A stretch of 64,000 nt of DNA from JAVSMW01 sp032027005 (GTDB lineage Bacteria; Bacillota; Thermincolia; Thermincolales; UBA2595). Where the stretch lies: positions 276,625 to 340,624 of the forward strand of contig JAVSMW010000004.1 of NCBI GenBank assembly GCA_032027005.1, in the 5' to 3' direction. The position numbers and the translations under genes were made by a program. The notes below the pieces were generated by a model. The model saw only the letters and a program-made list of their open reading frames with translations, did no database searches and was not told the DNA's origin. This document shows positions 16,958 through 25,314 of this stretch, piece by piece; position 1 is the stretch's first letter; each line of letters starts with the position of its first letter.

Positions 16958-17893
16958 TTATTTGATGGCAAACACCGATACCCTGTTCTTAGAAATTTCC
17001 GCCACATACAGGCGGCGGTTTTGATCTATGAAAGTCTTGTTAGGTATGGCCAGCTTATCATTTTTATTTTCAGCGGTACGAATCTCATTAACTTTCCGAC
17101 CTTTGGCATCGTGAATGGTTACGTAATTCCCAACAGCATTGGCCACATACAAATAACCTTTGGCATCAAAACTGATGCCCCTGGGCACCAGAAAGCCGCC
17201 ATCCTCCTGGGAGTATATTTTAACCAGCTTGCCATTGGAGTCAAAAACCTGAATCCTGTTGTTATTCGAATCTGCAACCCAGATCTGATTGTCATCATCA
17301 ATTAATATGCTGCTGGGGAAATATAATTCTCCCTGCTTTCTCCCTTTCTTGCCAATAAGCTTTTTGATATTACCCTTGCTGTCACAGACCAGGATCTGAT
17401 GACTGGCAGCATCCAAAAGATAAAATGTGTCATCTTTTATTAATAAATCTGTTGGCCTGGCTGCTTTAACCCAGTCGCGCAGCCATTTCCCCTCCCTGTC
17501 AAAAACTTTAACAGCGTTTTTGTTGATGTCGACGACGTAAATTTCTTTGTTATAAAAGACAATGGATTTAGGCACTCCAAGCTGTCCCTTGCCAAATTCC
17601 CTTTGATAATCACCATTATAATCAAAAACCCTGACAACACCGTTTTGGGAATCGGAGACATATATCTCGTTCTGGAATACAGTCACAAAATTTGGTCCCT
17701 TAAGAGTTCGCGAATTACTCCCGTAGATGCTAAATAGATATGTAGCACTGGGCAGCGCATTCTGGGGCAATTTAGATGAAATCAACTCAACAGGGTCTTG
17801 ATTCCTAAAGAAGAACCAGCCAAAAACCAAAGTAAGGACTAAGACACAAGATAAAATTATATTTGTCAGACGCGCAGTTGATATGGTTTTCAC
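16958..17893 (-). CDS. membrane-anchored NHL-repeat beta-propeller protein
   Basis: A 311-aa protein with an N-terminal anchor (IILSCVLVLTLVFGWFFF) and about six NHL repeats, for example EIYVSDSQNGVVRVFDYNG and QIWVADSNNNRIQVFDSNG. GTG start with AGGTG about 9 nt upstream. It is paralogous to the other NHL protein in this cluster and lies directly upstream of the 6-heme cytochrome gene, with the TPR protein gene on its other side. A scaffold or docking role for cytochromes is inference. Confidence 0.85.
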   Translation of the reverse strand: MKTISTARLTNIILSCVLVLTLVFGWFFFRNQDPVELISSKLPQNALPSATYLFSIYGSNSRTLKGPNFVTVFQNEIYVSDSQNGVVRVFDYNGDYQREFGKGQLGVPKSIVFYNKEIYVVDINKNAVKVFDREGKWLRDWVKAARPTDLLIKDDTFYLLDAASHQILVCDSKGNIKKLIGKKGRKQGELYFPSSILIDDDNQIWVADSNNNRIQVFDSNGKLVKIYSQEDGGFLVPRGISFDAKGYLYVANAVGNYVTIHDAKGRKVNEIRTAENKNDKLAIPNKTFIDQNRRLYVAEISKNRVSVFAIK

Positions 17894-17921
17894 TATGTTT
17901 TCACCTACAATTTCAGAGATA

Positions 17922-18569
17922 TTATTTTGTCAGCAGCTTCTTTTGCTGAAGGGCTTCCGGATAGTCCGGTACAAAATTTAAAGCTTTTTCCACGTACTCC
18001 AGGGCTTTTTTCAGATCACCCTTTTTTTGATACACCCTGCTGAGTTCATAATAAGTATCTGCAGCAGACGGTTCAATCTTCATAGCCTTCTCATAAGCCC
18101 CGACTGCTTTGTCCAACTGGTTGGTCTCATAGTAGGCTAAAGCCAGGTTATATGCTGCCGGATAATTGAAAATAAGTTTGGTGGCAGCAAATTCAAGGAA
18201 GGGTATTGCTTTATCATAATCTTTTAATTGATTGAAGATCAAACCCAGGCGAAAATTCACGTCAGGATTATTTGGGGCCAGGCTGTAGGCATTCTGATAT
18301 TCCTTCAGGGCAGTCGGCAAATCCTGCTTAACCACCAGGGCATCACCTTTTTTTAATAATATATAAGGATTACTTGGGTCTGATTTCTGATATTCATTAA
18401 GCACCTTTAGCTGCCTGTCAGCCAGAGGAGTATCATCAAACTTATTCCAGAAAAACCGGTAACCGACAAACAGCCCGGCTGCCATTACTGTAATTATGAC
18501 TGCAACTATAATTAGCATAGCCTTTTTTAATGATACCTGAGCCTCTGACGGATTATTGGGCGTCTCCAT
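17922..18569 (-). CDS. membrane-anchored TPR protein
   Basis: A 215-aa protein with one transmembrane helix (about residues 16-36) and then four to five tetratricopeptide repeats (for example PNNPDVNFRLGLIFNQLKDYDKA and YELSRVYQKKGDLKKALEYVEKAL). TPR arrays mediate protein assembly. It sits between the 17-heme cytochrome and an NHL gene, so an assembly role for the cytochrome complex is plausible. The ATG at 18569 follows CTGGAGG; the longer frame lacks a binding site. Confidence 0.85.
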   Translation of the reverse strand: METPNNPSEAQVSLKKAMLIIVAVIITVMAAGLFVGYRFFWNKFDDTPLADRQLKVLNEYQKSDPSNPYILLKKGDALVVKQDLPTALKEYQNAYSLAPNNPDVNFRLGLIFNQLKDYDKAIPFLEFAATKLIFNYPAAYNLALAYYETNQLDKAVGAYEKAMKIEPSAADTYYELSRVYQKKGDLKKALEYVEKALNFVPDYPEALQQKKLLTK

Positions 18570-18618
18570 ACTTAACCTCCAGCTTACTAAGCATTTTCTC
18601 AAACAGCCTAATATTACT

Positions 18619-20154
18619 TTACTTCTTGTAAACCTTAGCGGGTCTGTTTACAGTTTTACTGATCGGTGCCTTATCATAATCAGGGACTCTTGAATCGATG
18701 GATTTCTCCTTAGGTTCATTTAAAGGTGAAATTTTACGATTAACATTATATTTATCCGGATTATCTTTGGCCTTTTTGCCGTGACATTTCAAGCACAAGG
18801 CATCATCTGGCAATAAAGTAAATTTTTCGTTAGCTGTCCCGTGAGGTCCATGACAACTGGTACAGTGCATGACCCCTCCCCTCCAGGGATCATCATACTT
18901 TTCACCATAAGGATGATTTATCATGGCCCGGCCTACGTAAGTATGACAATTATTGCACATAGGCTCCTGCTTATCCAATAATAAAGGTTTGTAATCCGAG
19001 CCATGCGGCAGGTGACAATTGGTACATGCTCCCAACCCCCCTCGACCTTCGGCCTTTGTAGCATGTTTCAGCTTTTCGTAGGTATCCTCAAGACCCAAGT
19101 GGCAGGTATAACAAAGCTGATTGCCCTGTTTCTTGAGTAATTTATCACCTTTACCCACATGGGGGTCATGACAGCCATCACATTCTAATGAGCCATTGCC
19201 TACCGGATGGCGTGACATCTTCTCAAAATCCTTTTTCAGGTCAGAATGGCATTGGAAACATAAGTTGGACCTGGTTTCCGGCAGCAGCGCAGGTTTTTCA
19301 GACGCATGGGGAACGTGACAATTAGTACACTTATCCTTGACCGGAGCATGTATGTTTCCGTTTTGCAGCCTTTCAGCCATGCCCTGATGGCAGGCCAGGC
19401 AGAGGGAATTTCCCGACAGGAGCAGCAGTTTATCTCCCGGAGCAGCGTGCGGACCGTGGCAGTTAACACATTCTCCTGTTTGAAAAGGCTTATGCTGTAC
19501 CGGCATCTTATTCTCATTTAGCCTGTCATAATGACACGAGTAACATAATTCTTTGCCCGGCAGTTTAGTCAGCCCCCGGTTTTTGGAAGCATGCGGGCTG
19601 TGACAGTCGGCACAGGCCCCAATTTCATATGGTTTATGTTTGTTTGGAAAGTTATAGACCAAATCCATTTTGTGACAAGTGGTACATAGATTAGCAGGTG
19701 ATACGCGCAAAAGATGCGAATTGTCGGATGAGTGCGGATCATGGCAGTCAGTGCAGTATCCTAATTGATATGGTTTATGCTGGTACTTATATATACTCTC
19801 CTCCATCCTGTTAAAATGACAGGTAGAACAAAGTTTATTCACATCGACAATAAATTGACTTTTGCCGTTCCCGGCGGAGTGTGGAGTATGGCAGTCTGTA
19901 CAATACCATTTTACAAATGGGGCGTGTTGATTTTTTCTATTAAAATCGTCCTGGCTTAGCTCTGTGTGACACAGACCGCAGGCTTTTTTGTCTGATTCAC
20001 GTTCTGTAAGCCTGGGGCGTGTATCACTTTGATCATTTAGAACTGTTTGTCTGAAAAACTGGCTTACCTGATTGCGAACGGTTGGCAGGGTTACCAGAAT
20101 CCCTATAAACATCAAGAAAAGTAAGACGTATACTAATATCCTGTTGATTCCCAC
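18619..20154 (-). CDS. 17-heme c-type cytochrome, anchored
   Basis: A 511-aa protein with an N-terminal helix (ILVYVLLFLMFIGILVTLP) and seventeen CXXCH motifs in a very regular order. Motifs of the form CxxCHxPH alternate with LCxxCH motifs about 20-25 residues apart, the pattern of the doubled-CXXCH motif family. Its shape is that of a long heme wire. GTG start with AAAGGAG 11 nt upstream. It is first in the run TPR, NHL, 6-heme, NHL, 11-heme read downstream. Function inferred as conduction of electrons away from the membrane; the terminal acceptor is not known. Confidence 0.9.
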   Translation of the reverse strand: MGINRILVYVLLFLMFIGILVTLPTVRNQVSQFFRQTVLNDQSDTRPRLTERESDKKACGLCHTELSQDDFNRKNQHAPFVKWYCTDCHTPHSAGNGKSQFIVDVNKLCSTCHFNRMEESIYKYQHKPYQLGYCTDCHDPHSSDNSHLLRVSPANLCTTCHKMDLVYNFPNKHKPYEIGACADCHSPHASKNRGLTKLPGKELCYSCHYDRLNENKMPVQHKPFQTGECVNCHGPHAAPGDKLLLLSGNSLCLACHQGMAERLQNGNIHAPVKDKCTNCHVPHASEKPALLPETRSNLCFQCHSDLKKDFEKMSRHPVGNGSLECDGCHDPHVGKGDKLLKKQGNQLCYTCHLGLEDTYEKLKHATKAEGRGGLGACTNCHLPHGSDYKPLLLDKQEPMCNNCHTYVGRAMINHPYGEKYDDPWRGGVMHCTSCHGPHGTANEKFTLLPDDALCLKCHGKKAKDNPDKYNVNRKISPLNEPKEKSIDSRVPDYDKAPISKTVNRPAKVYKK

Positions 20155-20183
20155 TTATTGACCGGCTCCTTTCGCCGTATCCC

Positions 20184-20302
20184 TTTATCCTATCGTAAGA
20201 CTCCCACTTCTATAAGTGGGAGTGGTTCCCCGTACTCCGTTTCAGTGGGGGTTGACTCCCCCACCGAAGTCTCGATGTTCAACTTTAGTTGAACGAGTTC
20301 AC
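20184..20302 (-). repeat. structured dispersed repeat, family 1, copy B
   Basis: Minus strand GTGA, then the three hairpins of the family, ending GATAGGATAAA. The last hairpin (ACTCCCACTT/AAGTGGGAGT) and GTTCAAC/GTTGAAC are intact; the central stem has one change. It lies in the 320-bp spacer between the 12-heme and 17-heme cytochrome genes. Confidence 0.85.
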
Positions 20303-20416
20303 TAACGGCATTGCTTTCAGGAAACCCTGTGCTGCTATTTTGACCTATGGAATTCTTCAGTTATCAAAATTATCCTTGTGGATAACATTTATTCCCTTTT
20401 TATCCATTTTATTGAC

Positions 20417-20449
20417 AAAAAAGCAGGAGATTTTTGCTCTCCTGCTTTT
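20417..20449 (-). terminator. rho-independent terminator of 12-heme cytochrome gene
   Basis: A 12-bp stem AAAAGCAGGAGA/TCTCCTGCTTTT with a short loop and further Us on the minus strand, 27 bp after the stop codon at 20476. Confidence 0.85.
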
Positions 20450-20475
20450 CAATCCAACAATAATGTGGGCCGTCG

Positions 20476-21615
20476 CTAATTCTTTAGTTGATTCAGATGG
20501 CATTTTGAACAGTGTGTGGTATCATGGCAGTCCCAACAGCCGCGATTTGTGGCACCATGCTCTTTGACAACAGAAGGATGCAATTTTCTCCAGTTCGGAG
20601 TGTGCGTTTTTGTTCCATCGCCTCCCCCGCCGGCACCGTCATGGCATTTTGCGCAAAATGCCGGTACGGCTTTCGCCCTTGGGCCATCCTGATTGTAATC
20701 GTGACAAATCAGGCAGCCGGATATACCCCCATTCAAGGTCTGAGTTTTATGCACGATTTTCCAATCCTCTGAGTGGACTGTCGGCCTTATCTGGTGACAG
20801 TTATAACAGAATTCGTTGCCTCTGGCATACCTGGCAGCCGCATCCTGCACCGGAACATCCTTGGCATTTAGCGAATAAGAGTGGCATTTGTTGCAGTATT
20901 CCAGGTCTCCCCTGGCTTTAAGGCCATGAGAAGAATTCCAGTTTTTCACCTTGTGGTCTAACGGCTCACTGATACTGGTATGACAGGCTTCGCATTTCTG
21001 GGTAACATTTCGCTTTATGTGACAGGCCAGACAGGTATTCATTTTGGGCTCAGCATATGTTTTATTCATTTGTTTATGTCCGTACTCCGGATTCCAGACC
21101 TGGTAATTTCCGTCAGCCGTTATCTGGCGGGCTGCAATATTACCATGGGCCACACCACTGTGACATTCCACACATTGAACTTTTTTGGCTGCATGGGTAT
21201 CATGGGGAATTATCAGGTCACCCGAAGGAGTTATACCTCTATTGATAGAATGGCACTGGGTGCAGATATCATCTTTAATCTTTGTGCTCATCTTAATAGG
21301 GAGTTCATATGTACCTGTAAAGTAAAGCGTAACGTCTTTTATGGCAGATAATTTGTGAGTAACAAAATTACCCAGTCCCGGTTCGATGTGGCACCCGGTG
21401 CAGGCAATCTGTCTGTGGGATGAAGCAGTCCAAGTGTAATACTCCGGTGCCATCACGTGGCAATTGAAACAGAACTCCGCCGACATCGTCGCTTTTAAAG
21501 TTCCAGCTAAACTCAGGATTATTAAAATAAGTAAACCACAGACCATGATAAATGCTTTTAAGCGAGCTTCAGTGTTTGCCGTATTGAGCTTTTTGAACAT
21601 CCCCCATTTAGGCAT
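20476..21615 (-). CDS. NapC/NirT-like membrane cytochrome extended to 12 hemes
   Basis: A 379-aa protein. A transmembrane helix (FIMVCGLLILIILSLAGTL) is followed directly by CFNCH-VMAPEYYTW, CTGCH and CTQCH, the NapC/NirT quinol dehydrogenase layout. After about residue 190 eight more CXXCH motifs continue, giving twelve in all. NapC-type domains oxidise menaquinol and pass electrons outward. The start at 21615 is chosen because GAGGAG lies upstream; the 45 codons before it are dispersed repeat and not protein-like. It is paralogous to the proteins at 21789 and 45088. Confidence 0.9.
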   Translation of the reverse strand: MPKWGMFKKLNTANTEARLKAFIMVCGLLILIILSLAGTLKATMSAEFCFNCHVMAPEYYTWTASSHRQIACTGCHIEPGLGNFVTHKLSAIKDVTLYFTGTYELPIKMSTKIKDDICTQCHSINRGITPSGDLIIPHDTHAAKKVQCVECHSGVAHGNIAARQITADGNYQVWNPEYGHKQMNKTYAEPKMNTCLACHIKRNVTQKCEACHTSISEPLDHKVKNWNSSHGLKARGDLEYCNKCHSYSLNAKDVPVQDAAARYARGNEFCYNCHQIRPTVHSEDWKIVHKTQTLNGGISGCLICHDYNQDGPRAKAVPAFCAKCHDGAGGGGDGTKTHTPNWRKLHPSVVKEHGATNRGCWDCHDTTHCSKCHLNQLKN

Positions 21616-21639
21616 ACTGTACTGCTCCTCCTCAGGGAC

Positions 21640-21775
21640 TAGTAGTCTCTCGGAAATTAATTCTGTACAAGGCTTGGCGTATTGGACTTTTTCCTTTTCC
21701 CTCCACTCCATCCAGTCCAAAAAGAAAACGCTGAGGGCGCAGATGCGCAAAGGACACGGAGAAACATTTTTATTG
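21640..21775. repeat. upstream dispersed repeat, copy 1, with CGCAGA-type tail
   Basis: A segment running from CTCTCGGAAATTAA to TGGACTTTTTCC and CTCCACTCCATCC, followed by a degraded CGCTGAGGGCGCAGATGCG tract. The same order of motifs occurs at 36645-36765 and, partly, at 63795-63862. In all three cases it lies just upstream of a minus-strand gene. Confidence 0.7.
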
Positions 21776-21788
21776 TCAAGAGGTTATA

Positions 21789-22862
21789 CTAGTCTTTTTG
21801 CGTGAACCAGTGGCAATTATTGCAGGCAACTTCTTTAGCCGGTGATTTCAGGGGCTCGCCATTTGCAGCTTTCTGAATGCTGTGGCAGGCAAAGCAGTTA
21901 TTCATTCCCTTGGCATTAACAACATTCTTATGCTCAGGCATCCAGGTCGCTTTATCTTTATGGTTCGCAGGTTTAGTACCATGGCAATTCACGCAGAATT
22001 CATTGGTCCAGGCAAAATTTTTGGCCTGAATACCGGCTTTGGCAACATTGTTTTTTACTCCATCGGCTGCATATGTTGGTACCTTGCCCATCGCATGGCA
22101 GCTTACACAGGACGGTAGAGCTTTTGCGGCATCCGAACCGTGGGTATTGAGCCAGGTGGGTGTGGTGTGATTTTTGGGAGTTAAAATATTTTCGTGGCAG
22201 AGTTCGCAGGACCAGGAAACACTCTTGACACCTTTGACTCCGTATTTTTCAGGGTTTATATGACATGATACACAGGTATCCATATCAGGTCGGACAAATT
22301 CTTTAGCCATATTTTTCTGTCCGTCACTGTCAGACCAGGCAGATAAATCCCCGTTCGCAACTCCTCTGCCGGCAATATTTCCGTGAGCCACACCTGAGTG
22401 ACATTTAACACATCCAACTCCTACTTTTTGATGATATGAATGAGGATCTTTTAGGTCACCTGACAAGGTAAATGAACGGGTTTTCATGGAGTGACACTGC
22501 TCACATAAGCGGCTCGGCAGTTCGTGCTTCATCTTGATAGGTTTTTCTTCTTCATAGTGGCCGCTCAGATAAGCGTATAGGTGCTTTGTTGCTGCCACTT
22601 TTTCTATTAAGATATTAACTACACCTGGTTCCATATGACAGTCGACACAGGAAATTTGACTATGCGATGAATATTTCCATGTAACATACTCAGGTGTCAT
22701 GGCCTTATGACACAGCTTACAAAAATCCGGGGACATGGTCATGGAAATACCCCCTACTGTAGCTACCAACAAGAACAAGAGGGTTCCACTAACCAGGATG
22801 AATAACTTTAACTTATCTTCTGTCTTAGATAAGTCGAATTTTATCTTGTCACTTAAGCTCAT
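21789..22862 (-). CDS. NapC/NirT-like membrane cytochrome, 10 hemes
   Basis: A 357-aa protein: short cytoplasmic N-terminus, one transmembrane helix (LFILVSGTLLFLLVATVGGI), then CKLCH-KAMTPEYVTW and nine more CXXCH motifs. The first four hemes match the NapC/NirT menaquinol dehydrogenase arrangement; the other six extend it. GGGGG lies 10 nt before the ATG. It is the most upstream gene of the cytochrome cluster and closely resembles the protein at 45088-46092 in length and motif spacing. Likely entry point of electrons from menaquinol. Confidence 0.9.
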   Translation of the reverse strand: MSLSDKIKFDLSKTEDKLKLFILVSGTLLFLLVATVGGISMTMSPDFCKLCHKAMTPEYVTWKYSSHSQISCVDCHMEPGVVNILIEKVAATKHLYAYLSGHYEEEKPIKMKHELPSRLCEQCHSMKTRSFTLSGDLKDPHSYHQKVGVGCVKCHSGVAHGNIAGRGVANGDLSAWSDSDGQKNMAKEFVRPDMDTCVSCHINPEKYGVKGVKSVSWSCELCHENILTPKNHTTPTWLNTHGSDAAKALPSCVSCHAMGKVPTYAADGVKNNVAKAGIQAKNFAWTNEFCVNCHGTKPANHKDKATWMPEHKNVVNAKGMNNCFACHSIQKAANGEPLKSPAKEVACNNCHWFTQKD

Positions 22863-23076
22863 GTTAAATTAACCCCCTAACCCTAGACTCCTTGCACTAC
22901 AAATCACTTTCACAACCAAAAATAATGGCGTACTTTACACCAAAATTTTTTATTATTTCGTTTCCCAATTCCCATAGGAAATCATTTCTATACCAAATCT
23001 GGAAACCCTTCTTAAATTATGTATTTTTTGGAAGCGACATGCGCACTGCTTTGATTTTTTCTCTTTTTTATCTGAT

Positions 23077-24048
23077 CTAAAATTTTCTCTTGCCAATAAA
23101 GTCGGCAATCATGGCTAAACTGTCTGTTGCTGCACTAGGTGGTACCAAACTAAGCTGCTTCTTGGCTTTTGCCAGATACCAATTCGAAACTGTAAAAGAT
23201 TTTTCAATAGCCCCGCAATTTTTAATTATCTCAATAGTCTCTAGGACTTCCCCCTCCTTTTTGTTACTTTTCCTGATAATCTCCGCCAGCCTCTCCCGGT
23301 CAGGTGAAAGGTTGAAGGCGAATATTACCGGTAAGGTCACAATCCCCTGTCTGAGGTCACTGCCTACAGGTTTGCCAAGAACTTGTTGATTGGCTGTAAG
23401 GTCAAGAATATCATCTGTGATCTGAAAGGCCATGCCCAAATAGTACCCAAACCGTTCAAGGGCCTTAACCTGAAAATCCGGTGCTCCGCAGGCCACTGCA
23501 CCAAGCTCACAGCTGGCCGAAATCAGCAGTGCCGTCTTGCGTTTAATCCTGAAAAAATAATCTTTTAAAGTCTGATTAGGATCGAAGCAGGACACTATCT
23601 GTTGGATTTCTCCTTCGCACATCTTTACACTAATATCAGCCAAAATCCGGCTAACCACCGGATTATCACATTCTGCAATTAAAATCAAAGATTGGGCAAA
23701 AAGATAGGTACCGGTATAAATAGAAATTTGGTCACCCCAGTTGGCCTTGACTGTGGGAATACCACGTCTGGTATATGAATCATCAATAACGTCATCATGC
23801 ACAAGACTGGCCATATGGATGAGTTCTAACGCCATGGCCAGGGGGATCAATTTCTCCGGCTTATATTTACAGGTCTTTCCTGCCAGGAGCGCAAATGCAG
23901 GTCTGAGCCGCTTGCCGCCGGCATTAAGGAGATGGGCAGATGTTTCGGTCAACAAAGGATCAGGAGTTTTAACAATTTTCTGCAGTTCTTTTTCTACATA
24001 TTTTAGGTCGGTTCTAATTGTATTAAATATCTCAAGCCTGTTCATCAT
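23077..24048 (-). CDS. polyprenyl diphosphate synthase (likely heptaprenyl type)
   Basis: A 323-aa all-helical trans-prenyltransferase that builds the menaquinone side chain from FPP and IPP. The two aspartate-rich motifs are present: LVHDDVIDD near residue 80 and ITDDILD near residue 210; GGKRLRPA marks the IPP site. Start ATG with AGGTGGA upstream; a second ATG follows at once. No menaquinone ring-modifying genes are adjacent. Chain length cannot be fixed from sequence alone. Confidence 0.93.
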   Translation of the reverse strand: MMNRLEIFNTIRTDLKYVEKELQKIVKTPDPLLTETSAHLLNAGGKRLRPAFALLAGKTCKYKPEKLIPLAMALELIHMASLVHDDVIDDSYTRRGIPTVKANWGDQISIYTGTYLFAQSLILIAECDNPVVSRILADISVKMCEGEIQQIVSCFDPNQTLKDYFFRIKRKTALLISASCELGAVACGAPDFQVKALERFGYYLGMAFQITDDILDLTANQQVLGKPVGSDLRQGIVTLPVIFAFNLSPDRERLAEIIRKSNKKEGEVLETIEIIKNCGAIEKSFTVSNWYLAKAKKQLSLVPPSAATDSLAMIADFIGKRKF

Positions 24049-24165
24049 TCCACCTGCTTGTCATAGTAAGGCCAATTATGTATCCATGGAGGCCCGGCTT
24101 GTTCACTTGCATTATATTCTCTACTTCGCAGAAAATTCCTGCCATCCGTCAAAATAAGTGTTCGC

Positions 24166-24192
24166 AAAAAAGGAGCAGATTAAACCTGCTCC
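24166..24192 (-). terminator. rho-independent terminator of tatA
   Basis: Minus strand stem GGAGCAG/CTGCTCC with 7-nt loop and a run of six Us, 12 bp after the tatA stop codon. Confidence 0.9.
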
Positions 24193-24203
24193 AGCTAAGG
24201 AAA

Positions 24204-24386
24204 CTACTTTTCGTTAGGATCTTGTGCAGCTTCATTTATTTCTTTTTGAATATCCCGGGAGGTTTTCTTGAATTCATTAATGGCTTTACCAACAGATTTG
24301 CCAACCTCTGGTAGTTTGCTGGGTCCAAAAATTAACAGAGCTACTATCATAATTAATGCCAGTTCTCCAAATCCAAGATTAAACAC
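24204..24386 (-). CDS. tatA: twin-arginine translocase subunit TatA/E
   Basis: A 60-aa protein: N-terminal transmembrane helix, FGPSKLPEVGKSVGKAINEFKK hinge and amphipathic helix (written here as consecutive short motifs FGPSKLPEVG and KAINEFKK), and an acidic tail, as in TatA. It forms the pore for folded exported proteins. I prefer the GTG at 24386, because GGGGGTG lies 6 nt upstream and the resulting start MFNLGFGEL matches the family; an ATG five codons earlier lacks a binding site. No tatC is nearby. Confidence 0.9.
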   Translation of the reverse strand: MFNLGFGELALIMIVALLIFGPSKLPEVGKSVGKAINEFKKTSRDIQKEINEAAQDPNEK

Positions 24387-24580
24387 AAAATGCACCCCCA
24401 TAGCTGCCGAGCTTTTACTGTTGACTTTTCTTAATTATAATGTTATTATCTCATAGTCTTATAAAAAAGTAAATTGAAATCGACCCATCTCCCAAATATC
24501 GACACTCTCAAATATCGACAATTGCTTTAACAAATCCTATATGTTATAATCTATCCGATGGCTAATCTTTATTTTACTAC

Positions 24581-24677
24581 GGGAGCGGATTGGGCCTGGT
24601 GGCTCGCCTGGTCTTCAAAACCATTGTCGGGCAGCGATCCTGTCCGTGGTGGGTTCGATTCCCACACGTTCCCGCCA
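24581..24677 (+). tRNA. selC: tRNA-Sec (UCA anticodon)
   Basis: A 97-nt tRNA with long acceptor stem GGGAGCG/CGTTCCC, long D region with GGGCCTGGTGGCTCGCC, anticodon loop CTTCAAA (anticodon TCA), a long variable arm and T-arm GTGGGTTCGATTCCCAC, ending with encoded GCCA. These are the marks of the selenocysteine tRNA that reads UGA. The organism therefore probably makes selenoproteins, although selA, selB and selD are not in this window. A terminator follows directly. Just upstream (24552-24565) is a copy of TATCCGATGGCTAA, the left end of a dispersed repeat. Confidence 0.95.
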
Positions 24678-24690
24678 ATATGATATTCCA

Positions 24691-24716
24691 AAACGAAGCG
24701 CAAGCTTCGTTTTTTT
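24691..24716 (+). terminator. rho-independent terminator of tRNA-Sec
   Basis: AAACGAAGC pairs with GCTTCGTTT around GCAA and runs into a T tract, 13 bp after the tRNA. Confidence 0.9.
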
Positions 24717-24797
24717 CTTTCTCACCACTCTCCACTAACATTATTCCCTCAATTTTAATATATATAATATTAAGAATAAAGAAGGAGTGCTGTCCTG

Positions 24798-25304
24798 GTG
24801 AAAAAAGCCAAAATGAGTGCTGTCCAAAAACTTAATACCTGTTCGTTACTGGCCTCTCTTACTGTGCTTTTTCAGATATCAATCGGCGTGCTGCCCGGTT
24901 TAGGTCACATTCTGAGTGCCTTCGGGGTTTTGCCAATTTCCCTGGCCGTCATAATCTCCCCCGCCACTGCCCTGATGAGTGTCGCTGTGACAGCCTGGCT
25001 GACCTTTGTGATCATGCCCTACGAATTACCTCTTTTTATTTTTTGCATTGCACCACTAGGATTGGCCTTGGGTATTAGCATTTATTTCACCTTAAAATCT
25101 CCTCTTGCCCTTATTTTAGGCACATTAGCACAGGCCGGAGGGATGCTGATATTAGCTTATAGCTTAGGAATGCCTGCTTTTGGCACATTTTTGGTCAATG
25201 AAAATTACTTCACGGTGTTTCTATTTTACGTAGGTTTTTCATTTGTATACTGTGCAGCCTGGTTAGGTTTTATAAAAAAAATGAAAAGACGGTTAAAGCT
25301 CTAA
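24798..25304 (+). CDS. hypothetical membrane protein, five to six helices
   Basis: A 168-aa very hydrophobic protein with about five or six transmembrane segments and a basic end (KKMKRRLKL). The organisation recalls small S-components of ECF transporters or ECF-like membrane proteins (PGLGHILSAFGVLP near the N-terminus), but I see no diagnostic substrate motif. GTG start, with AAGGAG 9-10 nt upstream. It stands alone after tRNA-Sec and converges with the broken gene at 25315. Unknown function. Confidence 0.75.
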   Translation: MKKAKMSAVQKLNTCSLLASLTVLFQISIGVLPGLGHILSAFGVLPISLAVIISPATALMSVAVTAWLTFVIMPYELPLFIFCIAPLGLALGISIYFTLKSPLALILGTLAQAGGMLILAYSLGMPAFGTFLVNENYFTVFLFYVGFSFVYCAAWLGFIKKMKRRLKL

Positions 25305-25314
25305 TTTTTCAGGG

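Noticed and set aside
21616..21750. N-terminal extension of the 12-heme cytochrome
   Set aside because: The extra 45 codons are dispersed-repeat DNA, and a better start with GAGGAG lies at 21615.
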